From a virus: DNA of 64,000 nucleotides. Within the stretch, counting starts at the first letter, position 1, and the number at the start of each line of letters is the position of its first letter. The DNA is taken from positions 32,529-96,528 of the IMG/VR virus record IMGVR_UViG_3300047409_000266; one strand, given 5' to 3'. A program made the translations under genes and the position numbers. This document shows positions 51,127-59,813 of the stretch, piece after piece. The notes under the pieces are model-generated. The model was not told the origin of the DNA, did no database searches, and was given only the letters and a program-made list of their open reading frames with translations.

Positions 51127-51618
51127 ATGGCACGCGAGTTCTCTATCTCGGCCGGCGGCATCACAGTCGCCGGTGCTACCACCTTAGTCGCGGTAAATCC
51201 GGCAGCGGCTGCGAACTTCAATATTGAATTTCTGCGCTACTGGATTGGTCAATCCGCCAACGCTACTTCGGCACAACAGCGCGTTGAACTGGCCAAGAAG
51301 GCATCGGTGTTTCCGACGTTGACAGCGGCAACCCCGGTCAAGCTGAAGGCAGCCGACCCCAACGCTTCTGTTATCACTGGCGGTACTGCTGGAGCCATCG
51401 GAACTGCAGGCACGAACGCATCGGCCGAAGGCGCCGGCACGCAGACTGTTGAGTGGGATGATGCCTTCAACGTACTCAACGGCTGGCTGCATGTTCCGAC
51501 CCCTCCGGAAACCAAAATCTATCCGGCTGGCCTCGGGAATTCTCTGGAGCTTTATTTCCCGGTCGCACCGAGTACACTAACCAATTGGGCCTTCGGGTTA
51601 ATCTTTAGGGAAGTCTAA
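51127..51618 (+). CDS. putative virion protein
   Basis: One hundred and sixty-three residues; starts EFSISAGGITVAGATTLVAVN and continues with Ala/Thr strands, a helix (QQRVELAKKASVF) and a C-terminal LYFPVAPSTLTNWAF. Likely a small fibre or decoration protein. Confidence 0.5.
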   Translation: MAREFSISAGGITVAGATTLVAVNPAAAANFNIEFLRYWIGQSANATSAQQRVELAKKASVFPTLTAATPVKLKAADPNASVITGGTAGAIGTAGTNASAEGAGTQTVEWDDAFNVLNGWLHVPTPPETKIYPAGLGNSLELYFPVAPSTLTNWAFGLIFREV

Positions 51619-51637
51619 TCGACCTAAAGCACAGAAT

Positions 51638-51673
51638 GGCGGGTACTGGCCAACTTGTGGATCAGTGCCCGCC
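51638..51673 (+). terminator. hairpin, terminator candidate
   Basis: GGCGGGTACTG (51638-51648) and CAGTGCCCGCC (51663-51673) pair over 11 positions with one G-U; followed by GTTATGTTTTCG rather than a clean T run, so function is uncertain. A second weaker hairpin lies at about 51090-51110. Confidence 0.45.
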
Positions 51674-51713
51674 GTTATGTTTTCGTTAACTATGGTGGAG
51701 TTAGGGCATCACC

Positions 51714-52142
51714 ATGTTTGGCATTCAAACCATCCCAACCTTGTTGCCGCAGAGCATTCGTAACCGGCTGAAATATCTGTTCAAGCACGAGAGCTTGCGA
51801 GAAAAGCTTCCGTCGCATCTTACCGGTCGACCACACTACAACCCAGCACAATGCGGGTTCATGGCTCCGGATGAAGATTTTGTCCCGCAGAGTGAACCTG
51901 GAACGGTGTGCCCGCCAGCGTTGGTAATCCGCGACAAAGAAAATGCACTGTGGACTCTTGGTTTTGACCAGGGTTCGCATTGGACTACTGGCGAATTTGA
52001 ATTTGACGTTGTGCGTAACATGCGCAAGACTGGCGCGCGCGCCTGCCGCATCGAGAAGTTATCGAATGGGTACGTCCGCATTTTTGGTTCCTGCGATGGC
52101 TCTCGGCAATGGAGGACGTGGAACGGGCGAGAGTTTGTTTGA
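51714..52142 (+). CDS. hypothetical protein
   Basis: One hundred and forty-two residues; starts with an amphipathic segment (IRNRLKYLFKHESLREKL), then strands with aromatic residues and two cysteines. Unknown; just ahead of the methyltransferase it overlaps. Confidence 0.5.
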   Translation: MFGIQTIPTLLPQSIRNRLKYLFKHESLREKLPSHLTGRPHYNPAQCGFMAPDEDFVPQSEPGTVCPPALVIRDKENALWTLGFDQGSHWTTGEFEFDVVRNMRKTGARACRIEKLSNGYVRIFGSCDGSRQWRTWNGREFV

Positions 52143-52762
52143 GCGCTGCACCCGACCTTGTCGGAATTTATACCGATAAGCGAGCGTTCTTGGAGCTGTT
52201 TGAAGAATACTGCGCACCGCGTCTTAATCATCGCGCCGAGACATTCCGCACCGTGTTCAAACTCTTGAACGGACATCCGGCCAGAATCTTTGAGACTGGC
52301 TGCCTGCGCGTACCCGGAAATTGGGAGGGCGATGGGCAATCGACCTTCATGTTCGATCGCTATGTCGAGTCCTACGGCGGCAAGCTTATGTCCATCGACA
52401 TCTCGCCGGAAGCCGTCAAAGCCGCGCAAGAGGTGACATGGAACGCCGAGGTTAATTGCGGCGATAGCGTTGCTTTCCTTAATGCACATTGCCACCGCTA
52501 CTCCGACCCGATCCAGCTTCTCTACCTCGATAGCTGGGATCTCGACGCCAATAACCCGCTGATCGCGGCGCACCACCACATGAACGAGCTTTGTGCGGCT
52601 ATGCCGGCGCTCGACTTCGGATCGATCGTCTTTGTGGATGACACCTGGCGGCACGCCAATGGGAAACCTTTCGGTAAGGGCATGTTGATAGCCGACTTTA
52701 TGGACAAGATTGGTGCCGAACAGATTGCTGAGGGAGAAAACCAATTCGCATGGCGAATGTAG
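52109..52762 (+). CDS. SAM-dependent methyltransferase
   Basis: About 217 residues (ATG 52109; a TTG at 52139 inside the upstream overlap is an alternative). IFETGCLRVPGNWEGDGQST and KLMSIDISPEAVKAAQ form the class I SAM site, followed by ALDFGSIVFVDDTW. Member of the family that methylates small molecules, sugars or proteins; position between glycosyltransferase genes suggests sugar or protein modification of virions. Confidence 0.68.
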   Translation: MEDVERARVCLSAAPDLVGIYTDKRAFLELFEEYCAPRLNHRAETFRTVFKLLNGHPARIFETGCLRVPGNWEGDGQSTFMFDRYVESYGGKLMSIDISPEAVKAAQEVTWNAEVNCGDSVAFLNAHCHRYSDPIQLLYLDSWDLDANNPLIAAHHHMNELCAAMPALDFGSIVFVDDTWRHANGKPFGKGMLIADFMDKIGAEQIAEGENQFAWRM

Positions 52763-54207
52763 TGGGCCAACATCCAGAAAAACCCATGGAAATAAATGTT
52801 GCCGTCGCGCTCAAATACAGCGGCGGCCTTATGCGCGCTGGTCAATATGAGGAAGCCGAGCAGCTACTGCGAGCAGCAGTAATGGCGGAGCCAAACGATT
52901 CCAATACGATCCACGCTCTGGCGATGGCTCTGCTCGAGCAAGAAACGCGCGAAAAAAGTGAGGAAGCAGTAGCCCTATTGCAGCATGTTGGGGCGATGCT
53001 CCGTGATGAAATGATTGCGCTCTCCTGCAACATGGGTAAGGCATTGGGTGAGCTTGGGCGCACGAAAGAGGCAATCGCAAGCTTCCAGGGCGTACTGAGG
53101 TCATATCCGAACCATACTGGGGCCCGCTACGGGCGTGGCCTCATGCGCATGCAAGAAGCACATTTCAAAGAGGCTGTTGAAGATTTCGATCAGGTGATTG
53201 CGTCCGAACCGGACAATGGCAAGGCCCTGTTCGCACGGGGCTTTGCTAATCTGGTCCTTGGCAATTATCGGCCCGGTTTCCGCGACTACGAATTCCGCCG
53301 GCACGATCTTATCGACCAGATCGACAAGCCAGAGTGGAAGAGCGATGCCCGTTTATTGCTCGGCAAGACGATCCTAGTGCACGGCGAGCAGGGCCAAGGT
53401 GATAACATCCAGTTCCTGCGCTACATTACTTGGTTCCACAACATCGGGGCTAGGGTTCTTCTTGTCCTCGACCCAAGCATGGCGTCTCTCGCCTCCGATC
53501 TTGGCGTGACGGTCTTGACCACAGATCGCTCGACATGGCCACACTTCGATTGCTGGATCAGAATGATGAGCTTGGCCTATGCCTTCGCCACGACCATGGA
53601 AACCGTGCCGCCGCCATTGCCACTCGGCATCACCGAGAAAGAGACCAACGAATTCTGGGGAACGGTGCCGCTAACGGATGACGTGCGGTATCATCGCGAA
53701 ATGTATGGGCGTAATTCCAACGCGCGGCGCACGCCCAAGGCCATGAAGATCGGCTTGTGCTGGTCTGGTTCTCCGCACAGCCGATATGATTCCTACCGCT
53801 CGATACCGCTCAAATACCTGGAGCCGCTGATCCGGGACAGCAACGCGCGGTTCTACAGTCTGCAGCTTGGATTGCGCGACAGTGACAAGGAGACGTTCTC
53901 GAAGCTCCCGATTACCGATCTATCGCCCAAGCTCAAAAGCTTCCGCGATACAGCGCTCGCGATGGCGGGTCTTGATTTGGTAATTACCGTCGATACGTCT
54001 GTCGCGCATTTGGCTGGCACCGTTGGGGTTCCGACCTGGGTGATGCTCAACTGTTTCCGCACATATTGGGTTTGGATACAAGGGCTTGATTATTCCCCAT
54101 GGTATCCGAGCACAAGAGTCTTTCAGCAAAAAACGAACGGCGATTGGCCGGAACTCATTGGACGTGTGCAGCGCGAACTTCTCGAATTGGCAAAAGTCGC
54201 CGCCTAA
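52750..54207 (+). CDS. TPR-glycosyltransferase, copy 2
   Basis: A 485-residue paralogue of the 43355 product. TPR-like repeats at ~15-170 (RAGQYEEAEQLLRAAVMAEPND, ELGRTKEAIASFQGVLR, AHFKEAVEDFDQVIASEPD) and a GT9-like domain containing VHGEQGQGDNIQFLRY and LVITVDTSVAHLAGTVG. Likely adds sugar to a virion protein; two non-identical copies imply different acceptors. Confidence 0.78.
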   Translation: MANVVGQHPEKPMEINVAVALKYSGGLMRAGQYEEAEQLLRAAVMAEPNDSNTIHALAMALLEQETREKSEEAVALLQHVGAMLRDEMIALSCNMGKALGELGRTKEAIASFQGVLRSYPNHTGARYGRGLMRMQEAHFKEAVEDFDQVIASEPDNGKALFARGFANLVLGNYRPGFRDYEFRRHDLIDQIDKPEWKSDARLLLGKTILVHGEQGQGDNIQFLRYITWFHNIGARVLLVLDPSMASLASDLGVTVLTTDRSTWPHFDCWIRMMSLAYAFATTMETVPPPLPLGITEKETNEFWGTVPLTDDVRYHREMYGRNSNARRTPKAMKIGLCWSGSPHSRYDSYRSIPLKYLEPLIRDSNARFYSLQLGLRDSDKETFSKLPITDLSPKLKSFRDTALAMAGLDLVITVDTSVAHLAGTVGVPTWVMLNCFRTYWVWIQGLDYSPWYPSTRVFQQKTNGDWPELIGRVQRELLELAKVAA

Positions 54208-54225
54208 ACAATCCAGGTTCATCGC

Positions 54226-54897
54226 ATGGGTACGACATATGTGCAGCGAAACGGGCAGCCCCGTTTGCTGGTCAGTAATTTTAGCCCGATCGGCGCACGG
54301 TCAAAGAATATCGGATCGAGTACGAACTTAAACGTCCCCGCGCTGAATTCCATAAAGGGCAACAGTTTGATCGTTGCGCTGTTGTGCTCTGCGTTTGGAC
54401 CGCCTAGCGTCATTCCTAATCCTACAAACTTCACAAGCCGGGATAGTGGCAACGACGCCGCTTTCGCTTGGCGCGTAAGCGATGAACCTCTTGTTGCCGC
54501 CGGTGCCGCAAGCGATCCAGTGTCGGTAGCGATCAGCACTGATCCATGGTCAGGGTTTTTGATCGAGGTAGAGGGCAATGGAAGCGTGCCTAGTTATGTT
54601 AACGCTGGCACGGAGGCAGAAGGTACTAGCACATCCGCCACTGCGGCTCTACCTGGATCGCGTGTCATCGGTAATTTGCTTGTCGCGACCGTGCAGGTTA
54701 CTGGCGGAAATGTTACCTTCGCCAGCGCTGGAGGTGGTTGGACTCTTGAAGATCAAATCACACTCGCCAGTGGCAGTTCGTCCTGTTTTGCATGGCGCTA
54801 TGTGGACAGTTCGGAAGCCGCGCCAACGATCACCGTTGATCTGACAACATGGGGCTGCCGAGTTTACCAATTCTCCAATGTAATTCCGCATCCTTAG
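54226..54897 (+). CDS. putative tail protein
   Basis: Two hundred and twenty-three residues, strand- and Gly/Ser-rich, with helix KGNSLIVALLCSAFG and a beta domain ending SVPSYVNAG...EDQITLASGSSSC. Probably a tail fibre tip or adaptor domain. Start ATG 54226 sits right after the glycosyltransferase stop. Confidence 0.5.
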   Translation: MGTTYVQRNGQPRLLVSNFSPIGARSKNIGSSTNLNVPALNSIKGNSLIVALLCSAFGPPSVIPNPTNFTSRDSGNDAAFAWRVSDEPLVAAGAASDPVSVAISTDPWSGFLIEVEGNGSVPSYVNAGTEAEGTSTSATAALPGSRVIGNLLVATVQVTGGNVTFASAGGGWTLEDQITLASGSSSCFAWRYVDSSEAAPTITVDLTTWGCRVYQFSNVIPHP

Positions 54898-54967
54898 CAT
54901 TAAACCCCCAGTCATGGCCGCCGATTGACACTGTGGCCCGTCGTGGTCGAGCATCTCGGTGTAGCAC

Positions 54968-55786
54968 ATGCTTTTTCCTGTTATTGGTCGCAATGCGTAC
55001 GCACCACAGTATGCACCACAAGCGCTTGCTTTTTTTGCGCGACTGGCGACCCAACCGAGTGACGCACGAAAGAAAGCCTACGCTGATTTGATCGGTGGTC
55101 TCGTCGCTGACGGCATCTGGTCCCTGCTAGATGCACTCTGGATACTGGCGGCAGCGGACTCGGCCACGGCGCTCAAGAACCTCGTTAGTTCGTCGTTCTC
55201 ATTGACCGCAAACGGCGCGATGACGTTCACGGCCAACGCCGGCTATCAGTCGGACAACGTCGCGACCTCGTTCCTTGCGACCGGCTACACACCATCGACG
55301 GCGGGCGGACAGCTCACGCAAAACAGTGGCTCGTTCGGTGCCTATTCGCTCACAACGGATAGCTCGGCCGGTTTTTTCGCCCCGATCGGCTGCATCGACG
55401 CCACCAACGGACTATTCATCTTCCCGCAATTTAGTGCGGGGAGCCTGGGCGGTCGCGTCAATGCAAATGCGGGCGGGACGAACTCCCCAAATCCCATCCC
55501 GAATAGTCAGATGAAGGGGTTCTATACGTTTTCCCGAACGAGTTCGGGGGTCGTGAACGTATACAAGAACGGCTCGACGCTCGGTTCAATCGCGCAGACC
55601 TCATCAGGTCTCCCAACCGTGGCGATGACGCTGTTCTCGCGCAACAACAACGGAACACAAGATGATCCATGGCCAGATCAGTGCTCGGCGTTCTATATCG
55701 GTGGCGGATTAAACGCGGCGCAAGTGCTCCAACTCTCCACCCGCATCAACACTTACATGACAGTACTCGGCATCAACGTCTACTAA
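54968..55786 (+). CDS. duplicated tail protein, copy 2
   Basis: A 272-residue paralogue of the 50207 product, sharing LVADG(V/I)WSLLDALx(I), SSSFxLTxNGAMTFTANxGYQS and PSTAGGQ, with different endings. Starts ATG 54968. May form part of a second fibre. Confidence 0.6.
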   Translation: MLFPVIGRNAYAPQYAPQALAFFARLATQPSDARKKAYADLIGGLVADGIWSLLDALWILAAADSATALKNLVSSSFSLTANGAMTFTANAGYQSDNVATSFLATGYTPSTAGGQLTQNSGSFGAYSLTTDSSAGFFAPIGCIDATNGLFIFPQFSAGSLGGRVNANAGGTNSPNPIPNSQMKGFYTFSRTSSGVVNVYKNGSTLGSIAQTSSGLPTVAMTLFSRNNNGTQDDPWPDQCSAFYIGGGLNAAQVLQLSTRINTYMTVLGINVY

Positions 55787-55800
55787 TTGAAAGATGATCG

Positions 55801-58023
55801 ATGGCTGACAACCCACCTTTTAGTCAGATGGGGCGTCTCGCCGTTATTGCGGCGGTTGTTGCCGCTTCATGGCAAGTTGACCCATATGTTTTCATTGGTG
55901 GTCAGCAGCCGTATGCGCCTCGTGTTCTTCCTATTGTTACCACTCCGACTGGATTTACGCAGGCTGGCACATCACCTATCATTTTTGAAGTTGAATACGC
56001 GCTAGACCCACTACCAACACTTAACACAAAACTTTCACCATCAATAACGGCTTCCGTTGTAAACGAACCACCGTATAGTAATTTTAGCAGAACCGCATTT
56101 GGAATGGCGATCGCGGCGTCGATCGCGCAACCCGATCCATGGGTTTATGGCTTCTTCGGAGCGCAGCAGCCGTATGCGCCGCGCAGGCTTACACCGTCTC
56201 TTATCGATATTGCGGTCAACAACGCCCCGGTTACAAACGCTGGGCGCTCTGCCGCGTCGGCAACCATCCTTGCACTGTGTCAGCCGCCTGACCCGCAACC
56301 GTTTGTCGGAGGCAGGCAACCGACAGAACCGCGGCGCGCCAATCCCGCCAACCTCGGCGTGCAGGTTAGCAATCCGCCGCTCGGGCATCCTGGCCGCGAT
56401 TGGAACCCAGCGGGACAGTTCAGCGCTTGTCTGGCCCAGCCTGATCCGTGGACCTACGCTGGAGTCGGCGGCAAACAGCCGTATGGTCCGAGGGTTCTAC
56501 CGGCAGTACTTCTTGCCGTCAGTGTCGACCAGCCACCGCTGCTGGTGCGAGATTTTACGGTCTACAGCGAGGATGATCCGCTCCCTCAACGCGGCACACA
56601 CCTACCGGCGTCCATTACCGCAACGCGCGTTGATCAGCCGCCGCCGCTGGCGCTTCGTGTGCAGCCGCCTTGGCCGGATGAATACTATCCGGTCATTGTC
56701 TCGGTCGCGCCGACGCCGACCGTTGTGGCGGCTCCAGGCGTGCCGCAGGCGGTCGCGGAGATTAAGAGCTATTACGAAGTTCCCGATGGGCTTCCGATCC
56801 TGCCGACAAAGCTTGCCGCCGCCACAGTACCTCGCGTCGACCAGCCGCCTGGATTTGAAAATGATTTCCTTGTCGTCGACGTGTTCGATGGCCTGCCGGT
56901 GCTGCCCAAGAAGGGTGCTGCGGCGCTACCGCAGCCGGTCGTTAGCGCGCGCACGGCTTATACCCGGCCTTGGATAGAGAGTGTTGTTCGGTCTTGGCAA
57001 CAGCCTGACCCGTTACCGACGCTGCCGCGCTACGCTGCCGCGCTTATTCCGCCGCCGATCGTATCGACGATAAATCCATATACCAACACTACGCTGCCTG
57101 TAATTCTTGCATCTTGGCAACCGCCAGATCCTGCGCCGACTATTCAGCGCAAATTGTCGCCAGCAATAATCGCAGTTCCAGCCAATCAATCAGGTTGGCG
57201 CCCAACCCAGCTTATTGCGGTAACGCGAACGTGGCAGTCGCCAGATCCACTGCCGACACTTCCGGGAAAACTAAACCCGGCGCTGCTCGCCGTTGCCGTC
57301 AATAACCCACCGTTGATTACTCGCGATTTCATCGTCTACACGACAGATGATCCACTACCACAACTAAGTTCCAAGCTATCGCCGAATACGCCGGGACTAT
57401 CTGTCGATCAACCGCCATTCATCGCAATGCGAATGGTTGGTTCATGGGCAAAACCATGGACGCTGATTCAGACTTTACCGAGCGCGTTCTTCCCCGGTGT
57501 AGCGGTCGACAACCCGCCATTTACGCATCGTGCACGCACGCAGCTTGGCATCAGCCTTGCGGCCTGGGCTGCTCAACCTAATCCGTGGACCTATACGTTT
57601 GCAGGCGGCCTACAGCCGTTCGCAGGAATAAAACAAACACCTCCTAGTGGACCACTCCCCCCACCAGTCCCAGACGTCATACCGTCTCAGGGCGGTGGCA
57701 AAAAGAAGTTACACACCCCGTATATACCGTCTCCGCCGTATGACGTTAAACCCAACAAACCTTTCAAGCCAGTTTGGGATCGCGGCGGCACAAAAGATGA
57801 ACCGAAGGCAGCGCCAGCCGCGGCACCTATCCCGCCGCCTCCGCCAGAACTGTTCTCCGGTAGCAAGACCGCAAGTCTCGATGTTTCAAAACTTCCGTCC
57901 TTGGATCAATTCGGAATGCCAAATATGCAGCAATACGGCCAGCAGATCCACGATGCCGAGGACTTGAGCGACATTATGCGGTTGCTCGAGGAACTAACCG
58001 CTATCGATCCAAACAAGTCCTAA
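55801..58023 (+). CDS. W-x-x-x-D-P-x-P repeat virion protein (long paralogue)
   Basis: A 740-residue protein made almost entirely of repeats of roughly 45-60 residues built on (W/Y)QxPDP(L/W)P...(R/K)xLxPAxxxVxxPP, for example near 1-30, 100-130, 200-230, 250-290, 400-440 and 460-500. It ends with a GGGKKK basic patch and a Pro-rich region, then a helical C-terminus (EDLSDIMRLLEELTAI). Pro and aromatic repeats suggest an extended, possibly flexible fibre or tail component. Related to the 28055 product; family not recognised. Confidence 0.6.
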   Translation: MADNPPFSQMGRLAVIAAVVAASWQVDPYVFIGGQQPYAPRVLPIVTTPTGFTQAGTSPIIFEVEYALDPLPTLNTKLSPSITASVVNEPPYSNFSRTAFGMAIAASIAQPDPWVYGFFGAQQPYAPRRLTPSLIDIAVNNAPVTNAGRSAASATILALCQPPDPQPFVGGRQPTEPRRANPANLGVQVSNPPLGHPGRDWNPAGQFSACLAQPDPWTYAGVGGKQPYGPRVLPAVLLAVSVDQPPLLVRDFTVYSEDDPLPQRGTHLPASITATRVDQPPPLALRVQPPWPDEYYPVIVSVAPTPTVVAAPGVPQAVAEIKSYYEVPDGLPILPTKLAAATVPRVDQPPGFENDFLVVDVFDGLPVLPKKGAAALPQPVVSARTAYTRPWIESVVRSWQQPDPLPTLPRYAAALIPPPIVSTINPYTNTTLPVILASWQPPDPAPTIQRKLSPAIIAVPANQSGWRPTQLIAVTRTWQSPDPLPTLPGKLNPALLAVAVNNPPLITRDFIVYTTDDPLPQLSSKLSPNTPGLSVDQPPFIAMRMVGSWAKPWTLIQTLPSAFFPGVAVDNPPFTHRARTQLGISLAAWAAQPNPWTYTFAGGLQPFAGIKQTPPSGPLPPPVPDVIPSQGGGKKKLHTPYIPSPPYDVKPNKPFKPVWDRGGTKDEPKAAPAAAPIPPPPPELFSGSKTASLDVSKLPSLDQFGMPNMQQYGQQIHDAEDLSDIMRLLEELTAIDPNKS

Positions 58024-58041
58024 GCACCAGAGATCATCGAA

Positions 58042-58449
58042 ATGCCTCAAGATCCTATTCTGCGTCTTGCACAAAAGCGCATCATAAAGGCAAGCATAGA
58101 TCTTGAGGTGCAGCTTTCGACTATGCAAGGCAGTGCTCCAGCAATCGAAATGCTACGCCGCGCGCGCGATGAAGCCGCTGATTCATTGACAAAGATGGTG
58201 TTTCTAAATCTCGATGACCCAGGTGATCTGATAAAAATGAGGGTCATGCAAAATGAGGTTAAGCGATACGATGAATTGGTCGGGTGGATGAGCACAATCA
58301 TTGCTGAAGGCAAGATGCTCGATGTAGAGATGCAGGAAAGTGAGCGCGATGAGATGCTCGACATCCTGACGGAGACTGCCGAAGGCCAGCAAGAGGCGAT
58401 CGATAGCGGCCTCGTCGACGACCAATCAAAACAGCATTTCGACGCTTAA
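58042..58449 (+). CDS. helical phage protein
   Basis: One hundred and thirty-five residues, strongly helical (QKRIIKASIDLEVQLSTM, IEMLRRARDEAADSLTKM). May be a head-tail or scaffold-assisting protein by position; no family recognised. Confidence 0.5.
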   Translation: MPQDPILRLAQKRIIKASIDLEVQLSTMQGSAPAIEMLRRARDEAADSLTKMVFLNLDDPGDLIKMRVMQNEVKRYDELVGWMSTIIAEGKMLDVEMQESERDEMLDILTETAEGQQEAIDSGLVDDQSKQHFDA

Positions 58450-58474
58450 CCCACCATAGAAGGAGCAAAGACAA

Positions 58475-59776
58475 ATGGCAGAACTTTCCAAAACTGAGCA
58501 GGATGCTGAGAGCAAGGCACGGCAGGAAGCCAAGATAGACTCAGCCACGGAGAAAACGGCGGCTGACGTACTCGACGATGGCGAGCGCGGTAGCGAGGCT
58601 ATCGATACGCGCCAGGAGGCAAAGACAGACAAGCCAGCGGCAGAGCAAAAGCCGTCACCGACAGCGAAAAGCGTAAAGGACAAGACGCGCGACGATATTG
58701 TCTCGCGTTTCAAGGCCGATCGGATTACCGAGAAAGAGGAAGCCGCGGATGACATTACGGAATTTGCCCGCAGCGGCATGCCGCCTGAATTTGATGAGAC
58801 AAACACGCCGGTCGTTGAGCAGGCCGAGACCGAGCAAGAAACAGCCGCCGAGCAAGTTGAAGCGTCCACCCAGCCTCAGAAGATCAAGGTCAAGGTTCGT
58901 GGCAAGGAAATGGAGCTAACGCAAGATGAATTGATCGCGAACGCCCAGAAGGCGCTTGCTGGCGAAAGCTACCTCGAGGAAGGCAAGACCAAGCTCAAAG
59001 AGATCGAGGACCATCTAGCCAAATTAAGGAATCCGGCCGCGCGCGTGGGCCAGGACGACATACACCCTGCCGTTCAAAATCAGACGCAAACTACCGAACA
59101 GACAGCCGACACAAAGGATCAACACCCCGATCCGATGGATAAGCTGATCGAAACTATACAGTTCGGCGATCCAGCGGAAGCCAAGACGCAGTTGCGAGAC
59201 ACCATTGCAGCTACGTCGAAGCAAGTTGTGACTACGGAGCTCGAAAACCAGCGCTTTCAAGACGAAGGTGCTCGGACAAACAAGGTGCTCCAAGACTTCA
59301 GAGACAAGCATGCCGATCTCGCTGCGGATTCGAAGGCGGTTGCCGTCATCGAAACCACAGTCCTCGAACTACAAAAGGAGGATTTGCGAGCAATTGGCTT
59401 CGATCCCGACAAGATCCAGACCCCTAGCGGCGTTGTAACCGCTGGCGACATCGCCACGGCACATCGCTACTATCGGTCCAAAGGAGCCCGCCTCAGAAGT
59501 CCTACCGAAATGCTGGAAACAGCACGGGACGAATATCTGAAGTGGAAGGGGATCGATAAGACTGATGCCACGGTCGAAACGACAGACAAAGCGAAACCGC
59601 GCGTTGAAGTAACAGTAGACCGCACCGCTCGTCGTACGGCCGTACCTCAACAGCCAAGCCGAACCGTATCACCCAAGGTCAATCAACAGCAGCCCGCGGC
59701 AGCGCGGGATCGCTCGTCGATCGTCCAACAGGAGATCGCGCGACGTAACTCCCCGCGTGGAAAAGTCGCCGTCTAA
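58475..59776 (+). CDS. scaffold-like protein
   Basis: A 433-residue acidic, Gln/Glu/Ala-rich protein directly upstream of the capsid gene. It starts with a coiled coil (SKTEQDAESKARQEAKIDSA), has a KVKVRGKEMELTQDELIANAQ segment (the RGKE-xELTQDEL motif seen in capsid-adjacent proteins) near 135-155, and a C-terminal basic/Gln tail. Position, acidity and helix content fit a scaffold for prohead assembly. Confidence 0.65.
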   Translation: MAELSKTEQDAESKARQEAKIDSATEKTAADVLDDGERGSEAIDTRQEAKTDKPAAEQKPSPTAKSVKDKTRDDIVSRFKADRITEKEEAADDITEFARSGMPPEFDETNTPVVEQAETEQETAAEQVEASTQPQKIKVKVRGKEMELTQDELIANAQKALAGESYLEEGKTKLKEIEDHLAKLRNPAARVGQDDIHPAVQNQTQTTEQTADTKDQHPDPMDKLIETIQFGDPAEAKTQLRDTIAATSKQVVTTELENQRFQDEGARTNKVLQDFRDKHADLAADSKAVAVIETTVLELQKEDLRAIGFDPDKIQTPSGVVTAGDIATAHRYYRSKGARLRSPTEMLETARDEYLKWKGIDKTDATVETTDKAKPRVEVTVDRTARRTAVPQQPSRTVSPKVNQQQPAAARDRSSIVQQEIARRNSPRGKVAV

Positions 59777-59813
59777 CGAGAAGGAGAGGCTTAGTTCCGA
59801 AAGGAGTTCTGCA

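Noticed and set aside
51836-52744. 302-codon open frame on the minus strand
   Set aside because: Covers two plus-strand genes including a clear methyltransferase; no domain or start signal.
56099-56977. 292-codon plus-strand frame, Arg/Ser-rich
   Set aside because: Alternative frame of the proline-rich repeat protein; composition is what such a repeat gives out of frame.
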